From Cupriavidus oxalaticus (GTDB lineage Bacteria; Pseudomonadota; Gammaproteobacteria; Burkholderiales; Burkholderiaceae): a stretch of 64,000 nucleotides of DNA. Both the position numbers and the translations under genes were made by a program. The DNA is taken from the NCBI RefSeq assembly GCF_004768545.1, contig NZ_CP038634.1, forward strand, positions 2,046,001 to 2,110,000, written 5' to 3'. This document shows positions 27,850 to 35,564 of the stretch, piece by piece. The notes beneath the pieces are model-generated. The model was given only the letters and a program-made list of their open reading frames with translations, searched no databases and was not told where the DNA came from. Position 1 is the first letter of the stretch, and each line of letters starts with the position of its first letter.

Positions 27850-29685
27850 ATGACAACGATTCCCGGCGACAGCGTGGCCGGGCAGGGCGGGTCGATTCAC
27901 CGTATGCGCGCATTCACGTATGACGCCGTCCTGGCGAATGACGAAGCGGAATGGGCCCGCGACGACGAGGCGGATCGCGCGCCGCCATCCCCCGCCGGGC
28001 GGCACGGTTGGGCCTTGCTGGAAGCGTCGGAAGGACTGGCCCTGCATGTCAGCGCGACCGGCCAGATCCTGCACGCCACGCGTGCGTCGGGGGCGCTGCT
28101 GGGCCTTCCGTACGAGTACCTGGCCCGTGCGGCCATGCGCGACATTCTTCCCCTGGGCGAATACGAACGCACCGCCGCGCTGTGGCAGGCCTGCCTGCTG
28201 GATGGCCAGGCCCGCCGGACCACCGTCCGGTTCACGGATGCCTCGGCGGGAAGCCGCTATTTCGATATGCGGATCCGCCGCGACACCGACGAGGCGGGGC
28301 AGGCGTCGCTGCTGCTGTTCGGGACCGATGTCACGGCGTGGACGCAGAAGCTGCAGCAGCTGACGGAACAGTCGCAGAACGATCCGTTGACCGGGATCGG
28401 CAACCGCGACCTCATTCGCGGCCGGATTGAACAGTACCTGGACGGGCAGCATCCGGCGGGACACCGGCTCGCTGTCGCGCTGATGGACCTGGACGGGTTC
28501 AAGAAGATCAACGATTCCCTCGGGCATGGCGCCGGCGATGCCTTGCTGAAGGAAATGGCGGCCCGTTTGCGCGGCGTGCTGCGCGGGACGGACACCGTGG
28601 CGCGGCTGGGCGGCGATGAATTCGTCCTGCTGCTGGAAGACATCGCAACCGACGAGGCCGCCGCAGACATCCTGGACCAGGTCATGCGGATTTGCCGGCA
28701 GCCCTTCCAGCTATCGGCGCGCCAGATCCGCGTCACCACCAGCATCGGGCTGGCCTTCGCCACCGGCGGCGAGGATTCCGACGCCGAGTTGCTGCGACGC
28801 GCCGACCGGGCCATGTACGAGGCGAAGGCGCTGGGCGGCAATCGCTGTTTCCGCTATTCGCCGGAGTTCGACGAGAAGCTGAACGAGCAGTTCCGCATCG
28901 AGCAAGACCTGTTCGAGGCCGTGCATCACGGCGAATTGTCGCTGCAGTACCAGCCCATCGTCAGCCTCGACGGCAGCAACCTGTGCGCGGTCGAGGCGCT
29001 GATGCGATGGGAGCGGGCCGGCCGCGCCGTGTCTCCCGAGGTTTTCGTGCCGGTCGCGGAAAACAACGGCCTGATCCATCATCTCGGCGCCTGGGTGCTG
29101 CGTTGCGCCTGCGCCCAGCTTGCCATGTGGGATGCGAAGGGTGCGCAGGTCGGCTACGTGTCGGTCAACGTGTCGCCGGTACAGTTCAGCCATCCCGGCT
29201 TCGCCGACCAGGTGCGCAGCGCGATCCGCGATACCGGTGTCAGCGCCGGCCGGCTGGTGCTGGAAATTACCGAAGGCGCGCTGATGATCGATCCCGAAGC
29301 GGCGGGCAGCGTGCTGACCGAATTGCGGGCGCTGGGCATCCGCTTTGCCGTGGACGATTTCGGCACCGGCTACTCCAGCCTGTCGTATCTGCGCCGGTTT
29401 CCGTTGTCGGCACTGAAGATCGACCGCAGCTTCGTCGCCGACATGGCCGACTCGCCGCACGCGCAGACCATCGTCTATGCGGTGCTCTCGCTGGCGCGCG
29501 AGCTTGGGCTGGCGGCAATCGCCGAAGGCGTCGAGACGGCATGCCAGCGCGAGTTGCTGGCCGCGCAGGGCTGCGAGATGGCGCAAGGCTGGCACTATGG
29601 GCGCGCGATGAGTCCCGCCGACCTCGAGGCGGCTTTCGCCGCGGGCAGGTGGCGCCTGGACGCCCCGACCTTGCTGCCGCGGTGA
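27850..29685 (+). CDS. PAS-GGDEF-EAL cyclic-di-GMP signalling protein
   Basis: The 611-residue protein has a PAS-like sensor (about 45-165: [21 protein letters not shown]), then a GGDEF domain with [13 protein letters not shown] and an RGTD inhibitory-site motif five residues before it, then an EAL domain with [29 protein letters not shown] and EGVET. Both catalytic motifs are intact, so it could make and break cyclic-di-GMP. There is no membrane segment, so sensing is cytoplasmic. The ATG at 27850 follows AAGGTC; an ATG at 27904 is possible. The HDOD gene starts four bases after its stop, so they form an operon. Confidence 0.93.
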   Translation: MTTIPGDSVAGQGGSIHRMRAFTYDAVLANDEAEWARDDEADRAPPSPAGRHGWALLEASEGLALHVSATGQILHATRASGALLGLPYEYLARAAMRDILPLGEYERTAALWQACLLDGQARRTTVRFTDASAGSRYFDMRIRRDTDEAGQASLLLFGTDVTAWTQKLQQLTEQSQNDPLTGIGNRDLIRGRIEQYLDGQHPAGHRLAVALMDLDGFKKINDSLGHGAGDALLKEMAARLRGVLRGTDTVARLGGDEFVLLLEDIATDEAAADILDQVMRICRQPFQLSARQIRVTTSIGLAFATGGEDSDAELLRRADRAMYEAKALGGNRCFRYSPEFDEKLNEQFRIEQDLFEAVHHGELSLQYQPIVSLDGSNLCAVEALMRWERAGRAVSPEVFVPVAENNGLIHHLGAWVLRCACAQLAMWDAKGAQVGYVSVNVSPVQFSHPGFADQVRSAIRDTGVSAGRLVLEITEGALMIDPEAAGSVLTELRALGIRFAVDDFGTGYSSLSYLRRFPLSALKIDRSFVADMADSPHAQTIVYAVLSLARELGLAAIAEGVETACQRELLAAQGCEMAQGWHYGRAMSPADLEAAFAAGRWRLDAPTLLPR

Positions 29686-29688
29686 GGC

Positions 29689-31185
29689 ATGGCCATGGAT
29701 AAGCAGGCATTCCTCGACCAGCTATGGGCCAGGCTCGCCGAGCAGGGCGATTTCCCGACGCTGCAGTATTGCATCGATCATGTCTTCAGTTCGCTCGATG
29801 CGGAGCGGAACGTCGGCGAAATGGCCAGCAGCATCCTGTCGGACTTCAGCCTGTCGCAGAAGATCATCCGGCTGTCCAATTCCGCCATGTACCGGTCGTT
29901 CGGCGGCGAGGTCACCACCGTTTCGCGCGCGATCATGGTGCTGGGGGTGGATACGGTCATCCACCTGACGCTGGGCGTGCGCGTGCTCGACTTTTTCCAG
30001 ACCATGCCGGAAAACCGGCCACGGGCCGCGCAAGCGCTCAAGCAGGCCATGGTGGCGGCGGAATTCACCCGGACACTGGCCGAAGCGCGCGGCATCGCCG
30101 ACGGGGAAGAGGCCGTGGTCTGCACGCTGATGCACCATGTGAGCCGGCTGCTGCTGGTCCTGTATGTGCCGGAGGCGTGGGACCGCATTGCCGCCGTGTG
30201 CGAGGCCGGCGAGCAGATCGGCGAGGACGATGCCTGCCGCGAAGTCCTGGGCGTGTCGCTGGGCGAGATCGCCCGGGCGGCTGCCGTCAAATGGCGCCTA
30301 CCCCCGCTGATCGCCGGCGCCATGAGCGCGCCCCCGTTACCGGAAGGCGCCATGCCGGAGACGCATGCCGGCTGGCTGGGCGCCGTTGCCCGGCTGTCGT
30401 CGCAGGCGGCCGCTTCGATCCTGGCGGGGCAGGATGATCCATTGGCCGAAAGCCCTGTTCGGGCCAACAGTTCCCTACGCGCCGACAGTCCGCTGCAGGC
30501 CGCCAATCCGTTGTTGGCCGCGGCGCAACGGCTCGGCCTGGAGCCGGCGCATCTCGGGCAGGCGCTGGCACAGGCCAGGGCGCTGACGACCTCGATGGCA
30601 GCCACGGACGCCGCCAGCCAGGCCGGCGACGACGCCGGCCAGCAAGGCAGCAAGCCCGCCGATGCGCTGGCCAGGCTGCAGCGCGCCGTCGCGGAAGTCC
30701 GGCAGGAGGGCGGGGCGATGTCCATTGCCGAGCTGGCGCCCTTTGCGCTGGAGTCGGCAATGCGCGCGCTGAACTTCTCGCGCTGCTTCCTGATGCTGCT
30801 CAACCCATCGGCCAGGCGCTTCGGCGCGCGGCTCGGCTTTGGCGAGGGCATGCGCGAGAAGCTCGACCAGCTGTCCTTCGAAGAGGGCTTCGTTCCGGAC
30901 GTGTTCCACTTCGCCACGCTGGCGGACCGGCCTTTGCTGATCGAGGACACCTTTGACAGGGAGGCCGCGCACCGCGTGCCGCGCTGGTATCGCGAAGCCA
31001 TGCCCGATGCCCGCGCGCTGCTGCTGATCCCGGTGCGGGTGCGCAATCGCTGCGTGGCCCTGATCTGCGGCGACTGGGGCGACGCGCGCTTCACCGGTGC
31101 GCTGAGCGCGGAGGAGGCCGACGCGATCGTCCAGCTGGCGGCGGAGATTTCGGCCGGCTTCCTGCGGTCGGCGCCGGCGCGATAG
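29689..31185 (+). CDS. HDOD domain protein with C-terminal GAF-like domain
   Basis: Residues about 15-215 form an HDOD domain: FPTLQYCIDHVFSSLDAE, SLSQKIIRLSNSAMYRSFGGEVTTVSRAI and later HHVSRLLLVLYVPEAW. A Gln/Ala/Ser-rich linker (about 245-330) joins it to a GAF-like domain (about 340-495) ending in AEEADAIVQLAAEISAGF. HDOD proteins are degenerate HD-family signalling modules often working with cyclic-di-GMP enzymes. It is translationally adjacent to the GGDEF-EAL gene, which suggests that the two proteins act in one output pathway. A second in-frame ATG at 29695 could be the true start. Confidence 0.87.
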   Translation: MAMDKQAFLDQLWARLAEQGDFPTLQYCIDHVFSSLDAERNVGEMASSILSDFSLSQKIIRLSNSAMYRSFGGEVTTVSRAIMVLGVDTVIHLTLGVRVLDFFQTMPENRPRAAQALKQAMVAAEFTRTLAEARGIADGEEAVVCTLMHHVSRLLLVLYVPEAWDRIAAVCEAGEQIGEDDACREVLGVSLGEIARAAAVKWRLPPLIAGAMSAPPLPEGAMPETHAGWLGAVARLSSQAAASILAGQDDPLAESPVRANSSLRADSPLQAANPLLAAAQRLGLEPAHLGQALAQARALTTSMAATDAASQAGDDAGQQGSKPADALARLQRAVAEVRQEGGAMSIAELAPFALESAMRALNFSRCFLMLLNPSARRFGARLGFGEGMREKLDQLSFEEGFVPDVFHFATLADRPLLIEDTFDREAAHRVPRWYREAMPDARALLLIPVRVRNRCVALICGDWGDARFTGALSAEEADAIVQLAAEISAGFLRSAPAR

Positions 31186-31345
31186 GCGGGCAGGGCAGGC
31201 GCGGCTGGCGGCGCCGCGCTCACGCGGGAAATGGCATGGAACAGCCCGTTCCAGGCGGCGTCGCCCCACGGCGTGCCATAGACGGAATGCAGCCGCCACG
31301 CCAGCCAGGCGGCCAGGCCGCGGCGCCGGGTCCAGTGCCCTTGCC

Positions 31346-32761
31346 CTACGAAAACTTGCGGATCAGGTGTTGCAAGCGATCGCAGGCGGCCGGGACCTGG
31401 TGTTCAATCGCTGTCGCGACACCAAGAAGCAGGCCAGACCGCTGCGTGGAGGCAGAGCAGTACCAGCCCGATAACGGTGCGGGCGCCAGCCCGTAGGCAT
31501 AGGCTTCCCGGGCGATCCTCTTGTCGTCGGCGCCGTCCGGCAGCCTCACCACTACGGCAAGGCCTGCCGGATAGGCCTGGAATCCCCTGGCACTGAGCGC
31601 CGCCAGAAGCGCATCGCTGCGGGCTGCGTAAATGCGTTTCATACGACGCAGATGCCGCATATAGTGCCCATCGCGCATAAACTCGGCCGTCGCCATCTGC
31701 ACCGCCGGCCCGGGCGCGGAAGCAAGGCAGGCGACGACTTCATCGAAGCGCGATACCAGGCCGGGCGGCACGACGACGAAGCCGAGCCGCAGCGTCGGGC
31801 TGAGCGTCTTGCTGAAAGACCCGATATGGATGACCCGTCCCGCCCGATCCTGCGATGCCAGTGCGGGAGCCGCCCGGCGCCTGAGCTGGAGTTCGCCAAG
31901 GTAGTCGTCCTCGATGATCCAGGCACCCGCGCGGCTTGCCCATTCGAGCAGTTGCACGCGACGACCGAGCGACAGTGTCGGGCCCAGAGGCGCCTGTTGC
32001 CCTGCGGTGACCAGGGCCACCGCGGCATCCGGTGCATGCTCTTCGCCATAGCTGACGTCGATGCCATCTTCGTCCACAGGAACGGGAACCGTCGTGAGCC
32101 GGGAAAGTGACATGGCCCTGCGACTGGGCATAAATCCGGGGTTCTCGACCCAGGCTTTTCGGCCCTCGGCCTGAATCACCCGCAGCGTTACACCGAGCGC
32201 CCCCGAAAAGCCTGTGGTAATGAAGATCTGCGAGAGCTGACATTCAATACCTCGCGACAAGGCCAGGTGTGCGGCGATTTCCCGCCGGAGTTCATGCTCG
32301 CCGCGCGGATCCGGGTAGGCCGCCGGCGCCTCCACCTCGTCACGTGCCGCACGCGATCGCAGCCGCGCGAACAAGGTGGCAGGGAAGCAATCCGATGCCG
32401 GCACGCCCATCTGAAAGACCGCGGGACCGGGCAGGAAGTGCTGGTACAGCTCCGAGCGCAGATCCGACTCGACCGAGCGCGCCTGTTCCGCGACAGGCCT
32501 TGCGACCGCGGTATGGTCGGAAACCCTGGTCCCGCCGGCGCGCGACGAGACCACCAGTTGCGCATCGGTCAGCCGCTCGTACGCTGTCTTGACGGTGCCT
32601 CGAGCCACTCCAAGCTGGGCAGCGAGGTCCATCCACGAAGGCAATCTGGCGCCCGGAACGAGTACGCCACTCTCGATGGCAGCGGTGATACCCAGCCGTA
32701 TCTGTTCCGCCAGTGAAGTCCTGGACGCACGGTCCAGCTTCAGCGCCAGGATCTTCGTCAT
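31346..32761 (-). CDS. MocR/PdxR-type GntR regulator with aminotransferase domain
   Basis: The 471-residue protein has a GntR winged helix at the N terminus (SLAEQIRLGITAAIESGVLVPGARLPS, then LAAQLGVARGTVKTAYERL). A fold-type I aminotransferase domain follows, with IEDDYLGE and HIGSFSKTLSPTLRLGF, where the Lys is the probable PLP attachment site. MocR proteins use PLP or an external aldimine as effector. It diverges from the cupin/AhpD-like pair, and an inverted repeat lies between them. Both domains are full length. Confidence 0.9.
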   Translation of the reverse strand: MTKILALKLDRASRTSLAEQIRLGITAAIESGVLVPGARLPSWMDLAAQLGVARGTVKTAYERLTDAQLVVSSRAGGTRVSDHTAVARPVAEQARSVESDLRSELYQHFLPGPAVFQMGVPASDCFPATLFARLRSRAARDEVEAPAAYPDPRGEHELRREIAAHLALSRGIECQLSQIFITTGFSGALGVTLRVIQAEGRKAWVENPGFMPSRRAMSLSRLTTVPVPVDEDGIDVSYGEEHAPDAAVALVTAGQQAPLGPTLSLGRRVQLLEWASRAGAWIIEDDYLGELQLRRRAAPALASQDRAGRVIHIGSFSKTLSPTLRLGFVVVPPGLVSRFDEVVACLASAPGPAVQMATAEFMRDGHYMRHLRRMKRIYAARSDALLAALSARGFQAYPAGLAVVVRLPDGADDKRIAREAYAYGLAPAPLSGWYCSASTQRSGLLLGVATAIEHQVPAACDRLQHLIRKFS

Positions 32762-32791
32762 CGCTTCTGGTGCATTCAGAAATTGCGTTTT

Positions 32792-32811
32792 TGGTTCTTT
32801 TTTGTGAACCA
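32792..32811. promoter_or_regulatory. Inverted repeat in MocR/cupin divergent promoter
   Basis: TGGTTC at 32792-32797 and GAACCA at 32806-32811 form a perfect inverted repeat with an eight-base T-rich spacer, 31 bases from the MocR start and 38 from the cupin start. A site of this kind is expected for a dimeric GntR/MocR regulator. Binding is inferred. Confidence 0.55.
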
Positions 32812-32848
32812 GGTGGAGCGCATGATTCTAGCCTCCAAGGAGCCAAAC

Positions 32849-33265
32849 ATGAAACTGCAACGCTTTCTTCTCTCGCTGGTGGCGGCTACGGGCATGGCCT
32901 TTACCGGGGTCGCTTCGGCCCACGGCGCGGGCGACACGGTCAAGCCCAACTTCTCGAAAGAGATTCCCAATATCCCAGGCAAGTCGCTCATTGCCGTGGA
33001 GGTTTTCTATCCGCCCGGTGGCGCTTCGCTGCCGCATAGCCATGCCAAATCGTCGTTCATCTATGCATACGTCGTTTCGGGCAGCATCGCGAGCAAGGTG
33101 AATGACGAACCGGAACGTGTGTACAAGGCGGGGGAGAGCTTCTTCGAGGAGCCTGGCTCCCGCCATCCGGTGAGCCGCAACGCGAGCAAGACAAAGCCGG
33201 CAAAGCTGCTGGCCGTGTTCGTGGTCGACTCGGCCGACAAGGAACTGACGATCAACGACAACTAG
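32849..33265 (+). CDS. Exported cupin domain protein
   Basis: The 138-residue product has a signal peptide (FLLSLVAATGMAFTGVASAHG) and a single cupin barrel: YPPGGASLPHSHAKSSFIYAYVVSG (motif 1, with two His) and SFFEEPGSRHPVSRN (motif 2). CAAGGAG precedes the ATG at 32849. It is probably periplasmic. It resembles the cupin at 63564 in both motifs and in the NASKTxPAK segment. It starts an operon with the AhpD-like gene ten bases downstream, opposite a MocR regulator. The bound ligand or metal is unknown. Confidence 0.85.
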   Translation: MKLQRFLLSLVAATGMAFTGVASAHGAGDTVKPNFSKEIPNIPGKSLIAVEVFYPPGGASLPHSHAKSSFIYAYVVSGSIASKVNDEPERVYKAGESFFEEPGSRHPVSRNASKTKPAKLLAVFVVDSADKELTINDN

Positions 33266-33274
33266 GAGTTTGAA

Positions 33275-33730
33275 ATGAGACTGGATTACACCAAAGCATC
33301 GCCGGGCGGTGTCAAGGCATTTGGCGGCGTGTACGGCTATGTCATGCAATCGGGCCTTGAAGACGTGCTAGTCGAACTGGTCTATCTGCGCGTGAGCCAG
33401 ATCAACGGGTGCGCTTATTGCCTCGACATGCATACCCGTGACCTGATCAAGAAGGGCATCACCCCTGCAAAGCTCGCGCTCGTGCAAGCCTGGCATGAAG
33501 CAGGGCCGTTGTTCAGCGACCGCGAGAAGGCCGCACTCGCATGGGCTGAGTCGGTCACGCTGGTGGCGGACACACATGTGCCCGAGGAGGACTTCAAGGC
33601 CGCGGCCGCGGTGTTCAGCAAGAAAGAACTCGCTGACCTCACGATGGCGATCAGCCTGATGAATGCCTATAACCGGCTTGCCATCAGCTTTCGCCGCGCA
33701 CCGGATTCCGCGCTGGCTGCGCAAGACTGA
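33275..33730 (+). CDS. Carboxymuconolactone decarboxylase/AhpD-like protein
   Basis: The 151-residue protein carries the AhpD core motif NGCAYCLDMHTRDL (two cysteines and His in a redox-active arrangement) near residue 46, plus a conserved helical tail with TMAISLMNAYNRLAISF. Members reduce peroxidase partners or use the cysteine pair for peroxide disposal. It follows the exported cupin by nine bases, behind AGGAG. MocR, cupin and AhpD-like genes together suggest a module for removing a reactive compound, though the compound is not known. Confidence 0.88.
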   Translation: MRLDYTKASPGGVKAFGGVYGYVMQSGLEDVLVELVYLRVSQINGCAYCLDMHTRDLIKKGITPAKLALVQAWHEAGPLFSDREKAALAWAESVTLVADTHVPEEDFKAAAAVFSKKELADLTMAISLMNAYNRLAISFRRAPDSALAAQD

Positions 33731-34118
33731 GGCCTGTCGTCCCTCTGTATCGAGCGGAGCCGGTTGAGAGAAAACGCGCCTGTTCTGGCGCGTTTTTCCT
33801 GATTGCGGCCAGTAGTTCCTTCGGCGACTTCTTGGTCAGCAGCAAAACAGCCCCGGCACACAAGAATTTCGCTTTTCTTGACCGCCTCCTCGTTCCTGGG
33901 GTGAATCCGAAATGACTTGCACGGCATTCCGGTCTGGCTCGGCTTCCATCCGCCCGCCGGTACGACCCACTGCACCCCCACTACAACACGGCTTACCGCT
34001 CCCACAAAAAGATTCACTTCACTTCCCACCTTCCGTCATAGAAGATTCCCCAGCATCTCCATCTCCGGCCTGAAGCCGCATGCGGCCGGGCGATTGTCCA
34101 GTCAATTGGGAGTTCACC
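33731..34118. other. Intergenic region with a terminator, before DUF2092 gene
   Basis: About 390 bases. The left part has a strong terminator at 33771-33796. The right part presumably contains the promoter of the DUF2092 lipoprotein gene; I see no clear promoter hexamers and no believable small gene. Confidence 0.45.
33771..33796 (+). terminator. Rho-independent terminator after AhpD-like gene
   Basis: AAAACGCGCC at 33771-33780 pairs perfectly with GGCGCGTTTT at 33787-33796 around a six-base loop and is followed by another T. It lies about 40 bases after the AhpD-like stop. Confidence 0.9.
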
Positions 34119-34943
34119 ATGGCACGCATACCGGCCCTGACCCTGCTTGTCATCGCGCTGGCGGCCTGCAGCAGTACGCCGCCCGCGCCGCCACCCGCAA
34201 CGCCCGCGTCATCGGCCGCATCCGCCGCGGGACCGGCCGGTAACGTGCAGGCACAGGCGCAACCCCAGCCGAACGCAGTCGACCCTGCAGCGATCCAGGC
34301 GCTCAACGACATGGGCAAGTACCTGCAATCCCTGCGCCAGTTCGAGGTCTTTATCGACCTGTCTGGTGAACGGGTGCTGCAGGACGGCCAGAAACTGCAG
34401 CACACCGCCATGGCGGACCTGGATGTGCAGCGGCCGGACCGGCTGCGCGCGCTGATGCGCAGCGCGCGCTCGCAGCGCGACCTGATCTATGACGGCAAGC
34501 AGGTCACGCTGTATTCGCCCGCGCAGAAGTCGTACTCGCAGGTCAACTTCAGCGACAACCTGGGCGTGCTGGCGCAGCGGCTGCGCGAACGCTTCGGCGT
34601 GGAGATTCCGTCGGCCGACCTGTTCCTGTGGGGCACGCCCGCGGCGCCGCTGGACAACATGGAATCGGCGATGAACGCCGGCCAGGACATCATCGGCGGC
34701 GAGTTGTGCGACCACTATGCCTTCCGCCAGGGGCAGCTCGACTGGCAGATATGGATCGCCAGCGGCAACCGTCCGCTGCCGCGCAAGCTCGTCATCACCA
34801 ACCGGGCCGACGAGGCCAGGCCGCAATCGGTCACGCTGTACAAGTGGAACCTCAATCCGAAGTTCGGCAATTCGGCGTTCGCCTTCACGCCGCCCAAGGA
34901 CGCCAGGAAGGCGGAGTTCGTTCCACTGAAGGCCACCCGGTAA
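34119..34943 (+). CDS. DUF2092-type lipoprotein
   Basis: A lipoprotein signal (LTLLVIALAAC, Cys about residue 17) is followed by a Pro/Ala-rich linker. A DUF2092 domain of about 210 residues comes next (ALNDMGKYLQSLRQFEVFIDLS, YDGKQVTLYSPAQKSYSQV, ADLFLWG). The fold resembles LolA/LppX-like lipid-binding barrels, an assignment known for relatives, so lipid or hydrophobic ligand binding at the periplasm is plausible. TGGGAG lies before the ATG at 34119. It is followed 28 bases later by a Gly/Asn-rich exported protein, probably in the same operon. Confidence 0.85.
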   Translation: MARIPALTLLVIALAACSSTPPAPPPATPASSAASAAGPAGNVQAQAQPQPNAVDPAAIQALNDMGKYLQSLRQFEVFIDLSGERVLQDGQKLQHTAMADLDVQRPDRLRALMRSARSQRDLIYDGKQVTLYSPAQKSYSQVNFSDNLGVLAQRLRERFGVEIPSADLFLWGTPAAPLDNMESAMNAGQDIIGGELCDHYAFRQGQLDWQIWIASGNRPLPRKLVITNRADEARPQSVTLYKWNLNPKFGNSAFAFTPPKDARKAEFVPLKATR

Positions 34944-34971
34944 CGGGACCATGGACAAAAGGAGCATTGCC

Positions 34972-35517
34972 ATGACCTACACATTCGCAAAGCCGCTCGC
35001 AGTGTGCACGGCCGCGCTCGTGCTGGTGGCCTCCGGCTGGACACCGGTGGCCGAGGCCGCCCGCGGTGGCGGCGGGCATGGCGGCGGTGGCGGACCTGCC
35101 GCGGGCGGTGGACACGCTGCCGGCGGCCAGCGCGCCGCTGCCGGCGGCGCCAACCGCGAAGCGCGACAGGTGAACAACCAGCGTGCCGACGCGCGCACCA
35201 ACAACGTCCGCAACACCAGCGTCAACAACGTCAACGCCAACCGCAACGTCAACGTCAATACGAGCCGTAACGTCAACGTGAACGTCGACAGTCATGGCGG
35301 CTGCTGCGGCTGGGACAACGATTACCACCCGGTGGCGACGGCCGCTGCGGTCACGGCCACTGTCGCCGTGACGTCGGCGGTGGTGGGTTCCATGGTGCGC
35401 TCGGTCCCGCCGAGCTGCGTGCCGGTCAACTACGGCGGCATGGTCTACCAGCAGTGCGGCAGTACCTGGTACATGCCGCAGGGCGCGCAGTACGTCGTGG
35501 TCAATCCGCCGTACTGA
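34972..35517 (+). CDS. Exported Gly/Asn-rich protein with C-terminal Cys-containing domain
   Basis: The 181-residue product has a signal peptide (AVCTAALVLVASGWTPVAEAA). A Gly/His-rich low-complexity block follows, then an Asn/Val repeat (NVRNTSVNNVNANRNVNV...). Near residue 125 there is a hydrophobic stretch (AAAVTATVAVTSAVVGSMV), and the C-terminal segment has VPVNYGGMVYQQCGSTWYMP. The ATG at 34972 is favoured over the one at 34951 because AAAAGGAG lies between them. Pairing with a DUF2092 lipoprotein suggests an envelope role. No enzymatic motif is visible. Confidence 0.75.
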   Translation: MTYTFAKPLAVCTAALVLVASGWTPVAEAARGGGGHGGGGGPAAGGGHAAGGQRAAAGGANREARQVNNQRADARTNNVRNTSVNNVNANRNVNVNTSRNVNVNVDSHGGCCGWDNDYHPVATAAAVTATVAVTSAVVGSMVRSVPPSCVPVNYGGMVYQQCGSTWYMPQGAQYVVVNPPY

Positions 35518-35533
35518 CGACAGGCCTGGGCGC

Positions 35534-35555
35534 GCCGGCGGGCTACCTCGCCGGC
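35534..35555. terminator. Hairpin between convergent genes
   Basis: GCCGGCG at 35534-35540 pairs with CGCCGGC at 35549-35555 across an eight-base loop, between two convergent stop codons. There is no T-run, so intrinsic termination is only a possibility. Confidence 0.35.
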
Positions 35556-35564
35556 CCGGCGGGC

